This document shows, one piece after another, positions 1-6,983 of a DNA stretch of 64,000 nucleotides. This DNA comes from Micromonospora rosaria (GTDB lineage Bacteria; Actinomycetota; Actinomycetes; Mycobacteriales; Micromonosporaceae). The translations under genes were made by a program, and so were the position numbers. The DNA lies in assembly GCF_001567585.1 (NCBI RefSeq), contig NZ_LRQV01000002.1, forward strand, positions 1 through 64,000, in the 5' to 3' direction. Position 1 is the stretch's first letter; the number at the start of each line of letters is the position of its first letter. The notes beneath the pieces were generated by a model that had not been told where the DNA came from, did no database searches, and saw nothing but the letters and a program-made list of their open reading frames with translations.

Positions 1-527
1 CGGGGGGCCGGGACGGCCGACAGCTCGGGCAGCGCCTGGTCGCCCAGGCGGCGGCGCAGGGTGGACAGGGCGCGGGCGGTCTGGCTCTTCACCGTGCCGA
101 CCGAGATGCCGAGCAGGGCCGCCGTCTGCCCCTCCGACAGGTCCTCGTAGTAGCGCAGCACCAGCACCGCCCGTTGCCGGTTCGGCAGCGCCCGCAGGTG
201 CCGCCAGAGCACGTCCCGGTCGAGCTGCTGCTCCATCTCGTCGACCGCCGCGGACTCCGGCAGCACGTCGGTCGGCCGCTCACCGTGCCAGCGCCGCCGC
301 CACCAGCTCGTGGAGGTGTTGACCAGCACCCGCCGGGCGTACGGCTCGACCGCGTCGATCCCGCCGAGCCGCCGCCAGGCCAGGTACGTCTTGGTCAGCG
401 CCGTCTGCAACAGGTCCTCCGCGGTGGCCCAGTCCCCGGCGAGGAGGTACGCGGTGCGCAGGAGCGCACCGGAGCGGGCCGCGACGAACTCCCGGAACTC
501 CTCCTCCAGCGGGTCCCTGCTCGCCAC
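1..527 (-). CDS. SigE-family ECF sigma factor, partial
   Basis: Group IV sigma-70 factor that redirects RNA polymerase to a dedicated promoter set. The reverse frame opens at a GTG (527) preceded by GGAGGTG. Region 2 is readable (LLRTAYLLAGDWATAEDLLQ, residues about 22-41), then a linker rich in Trp and Arg, then region 4 (QRAVLVLRYYEDLSEGQTAA, followed by GISVGTVKSQTARAL). This matches the compact actinobacterial SigE-family layout. About 175 codons are present. No stop is reached before the left edge, so the C-terminus is missing. A partner anti-sigma gene, if any, would lie outside the window. The target regulon cannot be told from sequence. Confidence 0.9.
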   Translation of the reverse strand, partial: MASRDPLEEEFREFVAARSGALLRTAYLLAGDWATAEDLLQTALTKTYLAWRRLGGIDAVEPYARRVLVNTSTSWWRRRWHGERPTDVLPESAAVDEMEQQLDRDVLWRHLRALPNRQRAVLVLRYYEDLSEGQTAALLGISVGTVKSQTARALSTLRRRLGDQALPELSAVPAP

Positions 528-627
528 CGCACACCTCCGCACCCCGTCGTACCGAGGCTGTCACGACCGGGCCGGCCCGGTCGACGGCGGATGGTTCGCA
601 GTTGCTCCGATGTTCGGACGACAACCT

Positions 628-1500
628 TCAGGCGCCGTCGTCGGCCTTCGCCTCGTCGGCCTCCTTGCCCAGCCGCGCCTCGACCGCCTGCGGCTCGTAC
701 ATCTCCTCGACGACGCGCAGGTACAGCTCGTTCGGGTTGGGCAGGTTCTTGATCTCGCGGAGCGCCTGGTCCTGGCCGGCGGACTCCAGCACGAAGGTGC
801 CGTAGTTGAGGGCCCGGCCGGTGGGGCTCTGCTCGTACTTCATGTCGGTGACCCGGGCCAGCGGCATCATCGCGACCTTGCGGGTGATGATGCCGTTCAC
901 CACCATCACCCGTTTGTTGGTCAGGATGAACCGGTCGTACCACCAGTCGGCGACCCGCCAGGCGACCCAGCCCATCACCGCGAACCAGACCAGCACCGCG
1001 ACGGTGGTCAGCGCGCCCACGTCCTGCCCGGCGAGGAAGCCGGAGAGGTAGCCGAGCACGAAGGTGGCGGCCACGCCGACCAGGATCGGGGTGGTGAGGT
1101 GGATCCAGTGCCGCTTCCACTCGCCCCGGTACCGCTCGGTGGGGAAGAGGTAGCGGGCGACCAGCGAGCTGGGCTCGTCCTCCAGGGGCAGCACCCGGCG
1201 CGGGCCGAGCGGCATCCCGGAGGCGTCGACCCGCAGGCCGGCCAACTCCTCCTCGGAGATGCTGGGGGGCTGGTAGCCGGCCTCGGGATCACGGACCCAG
1301 GCCCGCCCGGAGCGCCCCTCCCCGGCGTACGGGTCCGGATCGCCGTACCCGATGTCGTCGGAGAAGACCGGGCGGTCACCGGGCCCGGCGGTGGGGTCCG
1401 GGCCGTCGTCCCGGTACCGGGGGATCGGCTCGGTGTCCCCCTCGCGGCGTGCCCGGTCAGGGTCGTCAGGGTCGAAGGGTGGACCCGAGGGGCTACCCAT
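628..1500 (-). CDS. PH domain-containing membrane protein
   Basis: 290-residue protein. The first ~110 residues are acidic, Pro/Gly/Asp-rich and probably disordered and cytoplasmic. Two membrane segments follow at about 137-158 (TPILVGVAATFVLGYLSGFL) and 163-184 (ALTTVAVLVWFAVMGWVAWR). A bacterial PH-like (bPH2/YdbT type) beta domain comes next, starting DRFILTNKRVMVVNGIITRK. Its role is unknown; such proteins are usually described as membrane-associated scaffolds. The start at 1500 gives the full leader, but no strong Shine-Dalgarno is seen, so a later start is possible. It is probably co-transcribed with the small membrane gene immediately upstream on the same strand. Confidence 0.85.
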   Translation of the reverse strand: MGSPSGPPFDPDDPDRARREGDTEPIPRYRDDGPDPTAGPGDRPVFSDDIGYGDPDPYAGEGRSGRAWVRDPEAGYQPPSISEEELAGLRVDASGMPLGPRRVLPLEDEPSSLVARYLFPTERYRGEWKRHWIHLTTPILVGVAATFVLGYLSGFLAGQDVGALTTVAVLVWFAVMGWVAWRVADWWYDRFILTNKRVMVVNGIITRKVAMMPLARVTDMKYEQSPTGRALNYGTFVLESAGQDQALREIKNLPNPNELYLRVVEEMYEPQAVEARLGKEADEAKADDGA

Positions 1501-1506
1501 CGGCGG

Positions 1507-1665
1507 CTAGGCGACGATGCTGGTGAAGAAGTCGCCGAAGCCCTCAGCGATGTCCACGATGCCGCCACCGAGCGACTTGAAGACGTCCGCCGCGGAGTTC
1601 GGTCGGTAGGCGACGAAGAAAACCAGGAACGCGATACCGGCCCAGGTGAGAACCTTCTTGACCAT
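1507..1665 (-). CDS. small conserved membrane protein (52 aa)
   Basis: 52-codon ORF starting MVKKVLTWAGIAFLVFFVAY, one N-terminal transmembrane helix after three positive residues, then a short tail (FKSLGGGIVDIAEGFGDFF) that could form an amphipathic helix. Codon use follows the GC3 pattern of real genes and the frame closes with TAG 6 nt before the PH-domain gene, so the two are likely one operon. The start ATG has GAGGAT about 9 nt upstream. I do not recognise a named family. Topology suggests N-in with the tail at the outer face, or a small subunit of a membrane complex. Confidence 0.75.
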   Translation of the reverse strand: MVKKVLTWAGIAFLVFFVAYRPNSAADVFKSLGGGIVDIAEGFGDFFTSIVA

Positions 1666-1781
1666 GGCGGTCCCATCCTCTCGCGCGGCGCCGGGTCCAT
1701 TACCGCAGCGGCACCCACAGTATCAGTAAGGTGTCGTACAGTGAATATCTGCGTCCTTTCTCCGACACCCGGGGAGGTTTG

Positions 1782-2480
1782 TCAAGCCCTCCCCTGCAGG
1801 TACGGAGACGGTGCGCCGTACACGAGCTCGGGTGGCGTCCACTCGGTCAGGTCGTGCAGTACCACGTCCTCCGCGAGCAGATGCCCCGCGCTCGCCGGCC
1901 AGGCTATCGCATGAAGCCACATTCCCCGAGCCTCGCCGGCGTACGCGCTGCGATCGGCCGATGACGTCACCGGCCAGAGTGGAGTCGGGTGACCGGCCAC
2001 TTTGATCTTCGCGGTGCTGTGGTGCTCGGGGTGGCGGGGACCGGGGTCGGACAACGCCTCGACCAGTTCGGGCCCCGGATCAGGGCCGACCGTCCCGGCC
2101 AGCCGGGTGCCGAGACCGACCCCGGGCTCCTCGGCGACGAAGACCACGTCGGCCGGTCCGCCGCCGAGCGGCGCCGGCCCGGCGCAGGCCACCGCGGTGG
2201 CCCGGACCCCGGTCCGGTCGTCACCGGCGTACGCCACGCCGGTCAGCGTCCAGCCGGTCGGCAGCGGCCAGGGGCACCACAGCGGCACGCCGGGGCGGCC
2301 GGGCGGGTCCAGGTCGGCGGCGATCCGCTCGACGACGCTCGCCACGATCTCGGCTCCGATGTGCGCCGGCACGTGCAACGGCGGGACCGGGCCGCAACTG
2401 AGACAGCGTGACTCGGGGTGCATCAGGTCCGGGGGCCGGACCGACCCGCCGCATCGTGGACAACTCACCGCGACACTCAC
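1782..2480 (-). CDS. DUF6758 family zinc-ribbon protein
   Basis: 232 residues. The N-terminus carries a two-knuckle zinc ribbon (CPRC at 8-11, CLSC at 27-30). The remainder is a conserved actinobacterial domain ending in GMWLHAIAWPASAGHLLAED. I assign it to DUF6758, whose members have sometimes been labelled 'phosphotransacetylase' without support; no acyl-transferase motif is visible. Function unknown. The gene stands alone between the small membrane gene and the methyltransferase gene, all on the minus strand. The ~195 bp upstream (2481-2676) is low-complexity GCCCGGCGGAGC-type sequence with no ORF that looks coding. Confidence 0.8.
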   Translation of the reverse strand: MSVAVSCPRCGGSVRPPDLMHPESRCLSCGPVPPLHVPAHIGAEIVASVVERIAADLDPPGRPGVPLWCPWPLPTGWTLTGVAYAGDDRTGVRATAVACAGPAPLGGGPADVVFVAEEPGVGLGTRLAGTVGPDPGPELVEALSDPGPRHPEHHSTAKIKVAGHPTPLWPVTSSADRSAYAGEARGMWLHAIAWPASAGHLLAEDVVLHDLTEWTPPELVYGAPSPYLQGRA

Positions 2481-2676
2481 AACTCCACCGTTCTCCTATC
2501 GGAGCGCCCCGTCAAGCCGAGCGGACGAATCCGCCCCGGCGGCGGGGCCGCCGGACCAGCCCGGCCGATTCAGCCCGGCGGAGCCAGCCCCCGGCCGATT
2601 CAGCCCGGTGGCAGCCCGGCGGAGCCGGCCCGGCGGAGCAGCCCGGCCGGTCGAGCCCGGTGGTGGGCCGGTCGCG

Positions 2677-3327
2677 CTAGCCCGGCGGCGGGCCGGCGTG
2701 GGCGCGGATCCAGGCGTGCATCGCGATCCCGCTGGCCACCCCCGCGTTGATGGAGCGGGTCGAGCCGTACTGGGCGATGGAGAAGAGCTGGTCGCAGGCG
2801 GCGCGGGCCGGATCGGACAGCCCCGGCCCCTCCTGGCCGAAGAGGAGCACGCAGCGGCGCGGCAGGGTGGTGGTCTCCAGCGGGCGGGAGCCGGGCAGGT
2901 TGTCGATGCCGACCACGGGCAGCGCCTCCCCCGCCGCCCAGCCGACGAACTCCTCGATCGTCTCGTGGTGCCGGACGTGCTGGTAGCGGTCGGTCACCAT
3001 GGCGCCCCGCCGGTTCCACCGGCGACGGCCGACGATGTGCACCTCGGCGGCGAGGAAGGCGTTGGCGTTGCGGACCACCGTGCCGATGTTGAGGTCGTGC
3101 TGCCAGTTCTCGATGGCCACATGGAAGTCGTGCCGACGCCGGTCCAGGTCGGCCACGACCGCCTCCCGCCGCCAGTACCGGTACCGGTCGACGACGTTGC
3201 GCCGGTCGCCGGCGACGAGCAGCTCCGGGTCGTAGCGGGGGTCGGCCGGCGGCTCGCCGGGCCAGGGGCCGACGCCGACGTCGAGCTGCTCACCGGTCAC
3301 GGTCACAGGAGGATGCTCACCGGTCAC
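2677..3327 (-). CDS. TrmH/SpoU family RNA 2'-O-methyltransferase
   Basis: SAM-dependent methylation of a ribose 2'-OH in tRNA or rRNA. All three SPOUT signatures are present: motif 1 NIGTVVRNANAF, motif 2 LLFGQEGPGLS, motif 3 STRSINAGVASGIAMHAW at the C-terminus, which forms the deep trefoil knot. There is no L30e-like substrate domain, so this is the short form. The open frame runs much further upstream, but that part is antisense-like and overlaps the neighbouring gene. I place the start at GTG 3327 after that gene's stop. GTG 3306 and 3300 sit in a short repeat of GTGACCGGTGAGCA and are alternatives; none has a good ribosome site, so translation may be coupled to the gene upstream. Confidence 0.85.
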   Translation of the reverse strand: MTGEHPPVTVTGEQLDVGVGPWPGEPPADPRYDPELLVAGDRRNVVDRYRYWRREAVVADLDRRRHDFHVAIENWQHDLNIGTVVRNANAFLAAEVHIVGRRRWNRRGAMVTDRYQHVRHHETIEEFVGWAAGEALPVVGIDNLPGSRPLETTTLPRRCVLLFGQEGPGLSDPARAACDQLFSIAQYGSTRSINAGVASGIAMHAWIRAHAGPPPG

Positions 3328-3353
3328 GGTCTCAAGAGGGTACGGGTCGCCGC

Positions 3354-3890
3354 TCAGCGCAGCCCCAGGGCCCTGCCCAGCCGGTCCAGGAACCGCTGGT
3401 CGGCCGGGCTGAGCCGGACGGCGGAACCGGGCGGCCCGAACGGCGACGGCGCCCGGTCGACGGCGGGGACGGCCCGGCAGACCCGGGCGGCCACCGACTG
3501 CACCCACTGCCGGTACGCGGCCGAGTCGGCGGGGTCGGCCCGGCGGTCGAGCACCCGGACCACGGCCCGGCAGGCGGCCAGCAGGTCCACCACGTCGGCG
3601 GGGCGTGCGCCGGCCGGCGGGGGCGCGTCGGGGCGGGCGTAGATGGCGGCGACCACGGCCCGGACCAGGTCGCTGTCGAAGGCCCGGCCGGCGGCCACCG
3701 CGTCCAGGCCGGCCAGCCCCGCCGGGACGCCCCGGTCGGCCCGACCGGGTGCGGGCGCGGTGGTGACCACCACGACCCGGCCGGGCAGGCCGGTGAGCAG
3801 GTCCCACTCGGCGGCGCGGTAGCCGGCGGCGGCCGGCGGCCCGGCGGGGCGGCCGGCTGCGGGTGGTTCCCCGGCGACGGAGTGGCTCAT
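3354..3890 (-). CDS. hypothetical protein (178 aa)
   Basis: Starts at ATG 3890 with GGAGGTCGCCC just upstream, a clear ribosome site. Ala/Arg/Pro-rich with an N-terminal disordered stretch. The core has an LTGLPGRVVVVTTAPAPGR strand-turn and a helical C-terminal half (RRADPADSAAYRQWVQSVAA, RLSPADQRFLDRLGRALGLR). No family recognised. It ends 27 nt before the start of the SpoU methyltransferase on the same strand, so the two are likely translated from one message. Confidence 0.65.
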   Translation of the reverse strand: MSHSVAGEPPAAGRPAGPPAAAGYRAAEWDLLTGLPGRVVVVTTAPAPGRADRGVPAGLAGLDAVAAGRAFDSDLVRAVVAAIYARPDAPPPAGARPADVVDLLAACRAVVRVLDRRADPADSAAYRQWVQSVAARVCRAVPAVDRAPSPFGPPGSAVRLSPADQRFLDRLGRALGLR

Positions 3891-4528
3891 GGGCGACCTC
3901 CGGCGTCAGCATATGCGCCGGGCCGCCCGCCGGAGCCGTCCCGCGCCAAGTGGCCAGCGGGAACGGCGGCGGGCGGGGTCGCGCGCCCGGCCCCGGGCGG
4001 GAAAGCCGGCGCGACGGGGCACCACCGTCAGCACGACGGGGTACCGCGCGGAAATGTCACACCGACAGGGTTGCTCCGACGCCCGACCGGGGGGAGACGC
4101 AATGAGCGGCGGGGCCCTCCCCGGCACCCGCCGCCCACGCTCTGATGGGGAAGATTCTGCCTCAGCGGGGCGCGGGACCAACAGAGACCGAGGTCACATT
4201 TATCTTTTCGTAACAATACTGAGAGTCACGGAGATCCACCTCACAGGCGATCTCCGCAGCTCGCATCAACCCTTGTCAACGCAGAAGTTACCGGGTCGTA
4301 GCAGGTCAGGGTGGTTAACGGGGTGGAAACGCTCCCATCACGGGTGGTCACGCAATTGCGCACTGCACTTGCGATCGGCCGATCCACGCATGACAGATGT
4401 ATGTCGATACTTCGGAGGGTCGCCCGACGACTGCTCGGCGTTTCGTCGCCACGTGGTCGGGAATGCCGGGAGGACCCTCCGTCGTTCCAGGGGACGTACG
4501 CGAATCTGCGGTGATCGGAGAGAGTGCA
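3891..4528. other. long intergenic region before trxA
   Basis: About 640 bp between divergent genes, clearly more AT-rich around 4190-4430 (for example ATTTATCTTTTCGTAACAAT). No reading frame here shows the codon pattern of real genes. It should hold the promoter of the leftward gene at 3890 and, at its right end, the candidate stress promoter of thioredoxin. The length leaves room for a small RNA or leader, but I see no recognisable riboswitch. Confidence 0.5.
4460..4486 (+). promoter_or_regulatory. candidate SigR/SigH-type promoter of trxA
   Basis: GGAAT at 4460-4464, a 19-nt spacer, then GTT at 4484-4486. This fits the GGAAT-N18/19-GTT consensus of the thiol-stress sigma factor SigR (Streptomyces) and SigH (mycobacteria), whose best known targets are thioredoxin genes. 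The predicted start would leave a ~36-nt leader before ATG 4529. Confidence 0.5.
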
Positions 4529-4891
4529 ATGGCAACCGTTGAGCTGACCACGACGAACTTCGACGAGGTGACCGGCAAGGACGGCATCGTGCTGGTCGAC
4601 TTCTGGGCCGAGTGGTGCGGTCCGTGCAAGCGGTTCGCCCCGGTCTACGAGCGCTCCTCGGAGAAGCACCCGAACATCGTCTTCGGCAAGGTCGACACCG
4701 AGGCGCAGCAGGAGCTCGGCGCCAAGTTCGAGATCCGCTCCATCCCGACCGTCATGGCGATCCGCGACGGCGTGATCGTCTTCGCCCAGCCGGGCGCCCT
4801 GCCCGAGTCCGCCCTGGAGAACCTAATCGAGCAGGTCGAGGCGCTGGACATGGAGCAGGTCCGCAAGCAGCTGGCCGAGCACAAGCACTGA
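4529..4891 (+). CDS. trxA: thioredoxin
   Basis: Cytoplasmic dithiol-disulfide reductase, 120 residues. The active site WCGPC has catalytic cysteines 30 and 33 in VLVDFWAEWCGPCK. The cis-proline loop is RSIPTVMAIRDG. The C-terminal helix is slightly extended (EQVRKQLAEHKH). The frame is open to 4397, but ATG 4529 is the right start: it follows GGAGAG and gives the standard N-terminus MATVELTTTNF. A candidate thiol-stress promoter lies at 4460-4486 and a strong hairpin terminator follows, so it is monocistronic. Reductant would come from a thioredoxin reductase not in this window. Confidence 0.95.
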   Translation: MATVELTTTNFDEVTGKDGIVLVDFWAEWCGPCKRFAPVYERSSEKHPNIVFGKVDTEAQQELGAKFEIRSIPTVMAIRDGVIVFAQPGALPESALENLIEQVEALDMEQVRKQLAEHKH

Positions 4892-4901
4892 CCCGCACCG
4901 C

Positions 4902-4944
4902 CGCAGCCGGGCCGGACCCCGCACCGGGGTCCGGCCCGGCTGCG
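4902..4944 (+). terminator. hairpin terminator after trxA
   Basis: Perfect 19-bp inverted repeat (CGCAGCCGGGCCGG... paired with its complement) around a 5-nt GCACC loop, 10 nt past the trxA stop. There is no U-tract, as is usual for this GC range. Confidence 0.75.
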
Positions 4945-5033
4945 TACCGGGGCCGGCCGGGGAGGAAGACGGGGACAAACCGGCCGAACGGCCGTACCGG
5001 ACCCGGCTGCGTACCGAGTATGGTCACCAGCCG

Positions 5034-5474
5034 ATGGAGACACTGACCACCCGGGGCCGGGCGATCCGCGTGGGTGCCACCGCACTCGGCCTCGCCGTCC
5101 TGCTGGCCGGCACCGTCTGGGGCAGCGACGACCACTTCCCGTTCGGGCCGTTCCGGATGTACGCCACGTCCAACCCGCCCGACCGCCCCGCGCCGGACAC
5201 CCGGGTGGAGGGCGTCGACCGCACCGGCAGCCTGATCGAACTCGGTCAGGACGCCACCGGCATCCGCCGGGCCGAGATCGAGGGCCAGCAGAGCCGGTAC
5301 GTCGCCGAGCCCGCGCGGCTCCGTGAGGTGGCCGACGCGTACGCCGAACGGCACCCCGACGCGCCGGAGCTGGCCGAGGTACGCATTGTCATCCGCTGGC
5401 ACGGCATCGTCGACGGCCGGCCCACCGGCCGGTACACCGACGAGACGGTGGTCCGCTGGCAGGCGACCGGATGA
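5034..5474 (+). CDS. small membrane-anchored protein paired with HTTM gene
   Basis: 146 residues with an uncleaved or signal-type helix at 15-30 (GATALGLAVLLAGTVWGS), then a soluble, probably extracytoplasmic part. That part contains FPFGPFRMYATSNPPDR and a C-terminal beta-rich half ending GRYTDETVVRWQATG. No family name recognised. The stop overlaps the next start (ATGA at 5471-5474), so it is translationally coupled to the HTTM protein and probably works with it. A TATGGT -10 box sits 9 nt before the ATG, so the transcript has almost no leader. A catalytic role is not apparent. Confidence 0.75.
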   Translation: METLTTRGRAIRVGATALGLAVLLAGTVWGSDDHFPFGPFRMYATSNPPDRPAPDTRVEGVDRTGSLIELGQDATGIRRAEIEGQQSRYVAEPARLREVADAYAERHPDAPELAEVRIVIRWHGIVDGRPTGRYTDETVVRWQATG

Positions 5475-6421
5475 TCCGCTGGTTGACCGAGCCGGTCCCC
5501 CGGGGCCGGGTGGCCGCCTTCCGCACCCTGGTCTACCTCTTCGTCGCGGCCGACCTGGTCTTCTTCACCCCGTGGGTACGGACCCGGGTCAGCGTGCCCG
5601 GTGAGCTGTACCAGCCGCTGTTCATCGGTCGGGTGCTGCCACTGCCCACCCCGACCGCCGCCCTGGTCTCGGTGATCTTCTGGGCGCTGCTGGGGCTGGC
5701 CCTGCTCGCCGCGTCCGGGCGGGCGCCGAGGCTGCTCGGCTGGCCGGTCTTCCTGCTCTACTTCCAGTGGATGATCATCGCGATGAGCTACGGGAAGGTG
5801 GACCACGACCGGTTCGCCCTGCTCGTCGCGCTGGCCGTGCTGCCCACCGTCGGCCGGGCCCGGCACGGCGACCCGACCCGCACCGAGGCGGGCGGCTGGG
5901 CGCTGCGGGTCACCCAGATCGCGGTGATCTGCACGTACTTCCTGGCCGCCTGGGCGAAGCTGCGCTTCGGCGGGCTGGACTGGCTGACCGGCTCCGTGCT
6001 GGCCCGCGCGATCATCCGGCGCGGCACCGAGCTGGCCGACCTGATCGCCCAGGTGCCGTACCTGCTGATCGTCGCCCAGATCGGGATCGTCGCCTTCGAG
6101 CTGCTCAGCCCGGTGGTCTTCGTGCTGCGGGAACGCTGGCGGCTGGCCACGGTCGGCTTCTTCTACTCGTTCCACCTGGTGACCATGGCGACGATCACCA
6201 TCTCGTTCGCGCCGCACCTGGTCGCGATGGCCAGCTTCCTGCCGCTGGAGCGGGTCCGGCCGGTCGTCTGGGCCCGCCGGCTCGTCACCCGGCCGCGCCC
6301 CGGCGCGACCGACCGCGCAGCGGCGTCACCCGCACCGAGCGGGGACGGCACGACCGTCCCGGAACCCGCCCGGGACCGCGGGACGGCGCACGAGCCTGTC
6401 CGGGGCAACCCGGCGGTGTAG
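5471..6421 (+). CDS. HTTM domain-containing membrane protein
   Basis: 316-residue polytopic protein with about seven or eight hydrophobic segments (for example AFRTLVYLFVAADLVFF, ALVSVIFWALLGLALLA, YLLIVAQIGIVAFELLSPVV). It matches the HTTM (horizontally transferred transmembrane) family, which shares the membrane fold of vitamin-K-dependent gamma-glutamyl carboxylase. Family-like stretches include MSYGKVDHDRFALL and FLAAWAKLRFGGLDWLTG. The last ~55 residues are Pro/Ala/Arg-rich and probably cytoplasmic. The substrate of bacterial HTTM proteins is mostly unknown. It overlaps the upstream small anchored protein by 4 nt and faces a DCC-family oxidoreductase gene. Confidence 0.85.
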   Translation: MIRWLTEPVPRGRVAAFRTLVYLFVAADLVFFTPWVRTRVSVPGELYQPLFIGRVLPLPTPTAALVSVIFWALLGLALLAASGRAPRLLGWPVFLLYFQWMIIAMSYGKVDHDRFALLVALAVLPTVGRARHGDPTRTEAGGWALRVTQIAVICTYFLAAWAKLRFGGLDWLTGSVLARAIIRRGTELADLIAQVPYLLIVAQIGIVAFELLSPVVFVLRERWRLATVGFFYSFHLVTMATITISFAPHLVAMASFLPLERVRPVVWARRLVTRPRPGATDRAAASPAPSGDGTTVPEPARDRGTAHEPVRGNPAV

Positions 6422-6471
6422 GAGCCCGTCAGGGCGACGCGACGGCCCAGGAGGCCGTGGGGGGCGGCGGG

Positions 6472-6900
6472 TCAGGAGTCGGCCGTGGGCCGCCCGGTCG
6501 GGCCGTAGAGGCGCTCCCGGGCCTCCTGGGGCAGCGAGCAGGCGGCGGTGCCGCCGGGCATCCGGTGCCGGTTGCGGGCCACCCAGCGGTACACCGGCCA
6601 GGCCACCAGCCGGACCGGCGGGAAGCGCAGGCCGGCCCCGGCGACCCGCCAGAACGGGGTGCTGTCGCCGAGCAGCCGGGCGATGGCGTCCGGGCCGGCG
6701 GCCCGCGACCCGTCCGCGCCCACCCACTGCACCGCCGTGTCGCAGTCGGCCTCCGCCAACCCGAGCCTGTCGAGGTCGGCGAACTGCCAGGGCAGCAGCC
6801 GCGCCCGGGTGGGGATGCGGCGCTCGGCGAACTGGGCGCAGCGGGTGCAGAACGCGCAGTCGCCGTCGTAGACGAAGGTCGACGTCTCCATGACTCCCAT
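6472..6900 (-). CDS. DCC-family thiol-disulfide oxidoreductase (DUF393)
   Basis: 142 residues, starting MGVMETSTFVYDGDCAFCTR. The DxxCxxC signature DGDCAFCTRC defines the DCC family, a thioredoxin-like fold thought to act on thiols or disulfides. The rest is typical (LLPWQFADLDRLGL, AIARLLGDSTPFWRVAG, VYRWVARNRHRMPGG). Start alternatives are ATG 6900 and ATG 6891; the latter has GGGAG directly before it. DCC proteins often neighbour HTTM proteins, and here the two genes converge, which supports a shared membrane or redox role. Confidence 0.85.
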   Translation of the reverse strand: MGVMETSTFVYDGDCAFCTRCAQFAERRIPTRARLLPWQFADLDRLGLAEADCDTAVQWVGADGSRAAGPDAIARLLGDSTPFWRVAGAGLRFPPVRLVAWPVYRWVARNRHRMPGGTAACSLPQEARERLYGPTGRPTADS

Positions 6901-6983
6901 CCTGCACCCCGGAGCACCGGGTGCGGCAGGGGTGTTCGGCGCGTCACTTGCGCTTCGTTCGTACACGTGTTCGACTAGGCCCC

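Noticed and set aside
4397..4528. 44-codon N-terminal extension of thioredoxin
   Set aside because: It would cover the candidate promoter and has no similarity to thioredoxins; ATG 4529 is well placed.
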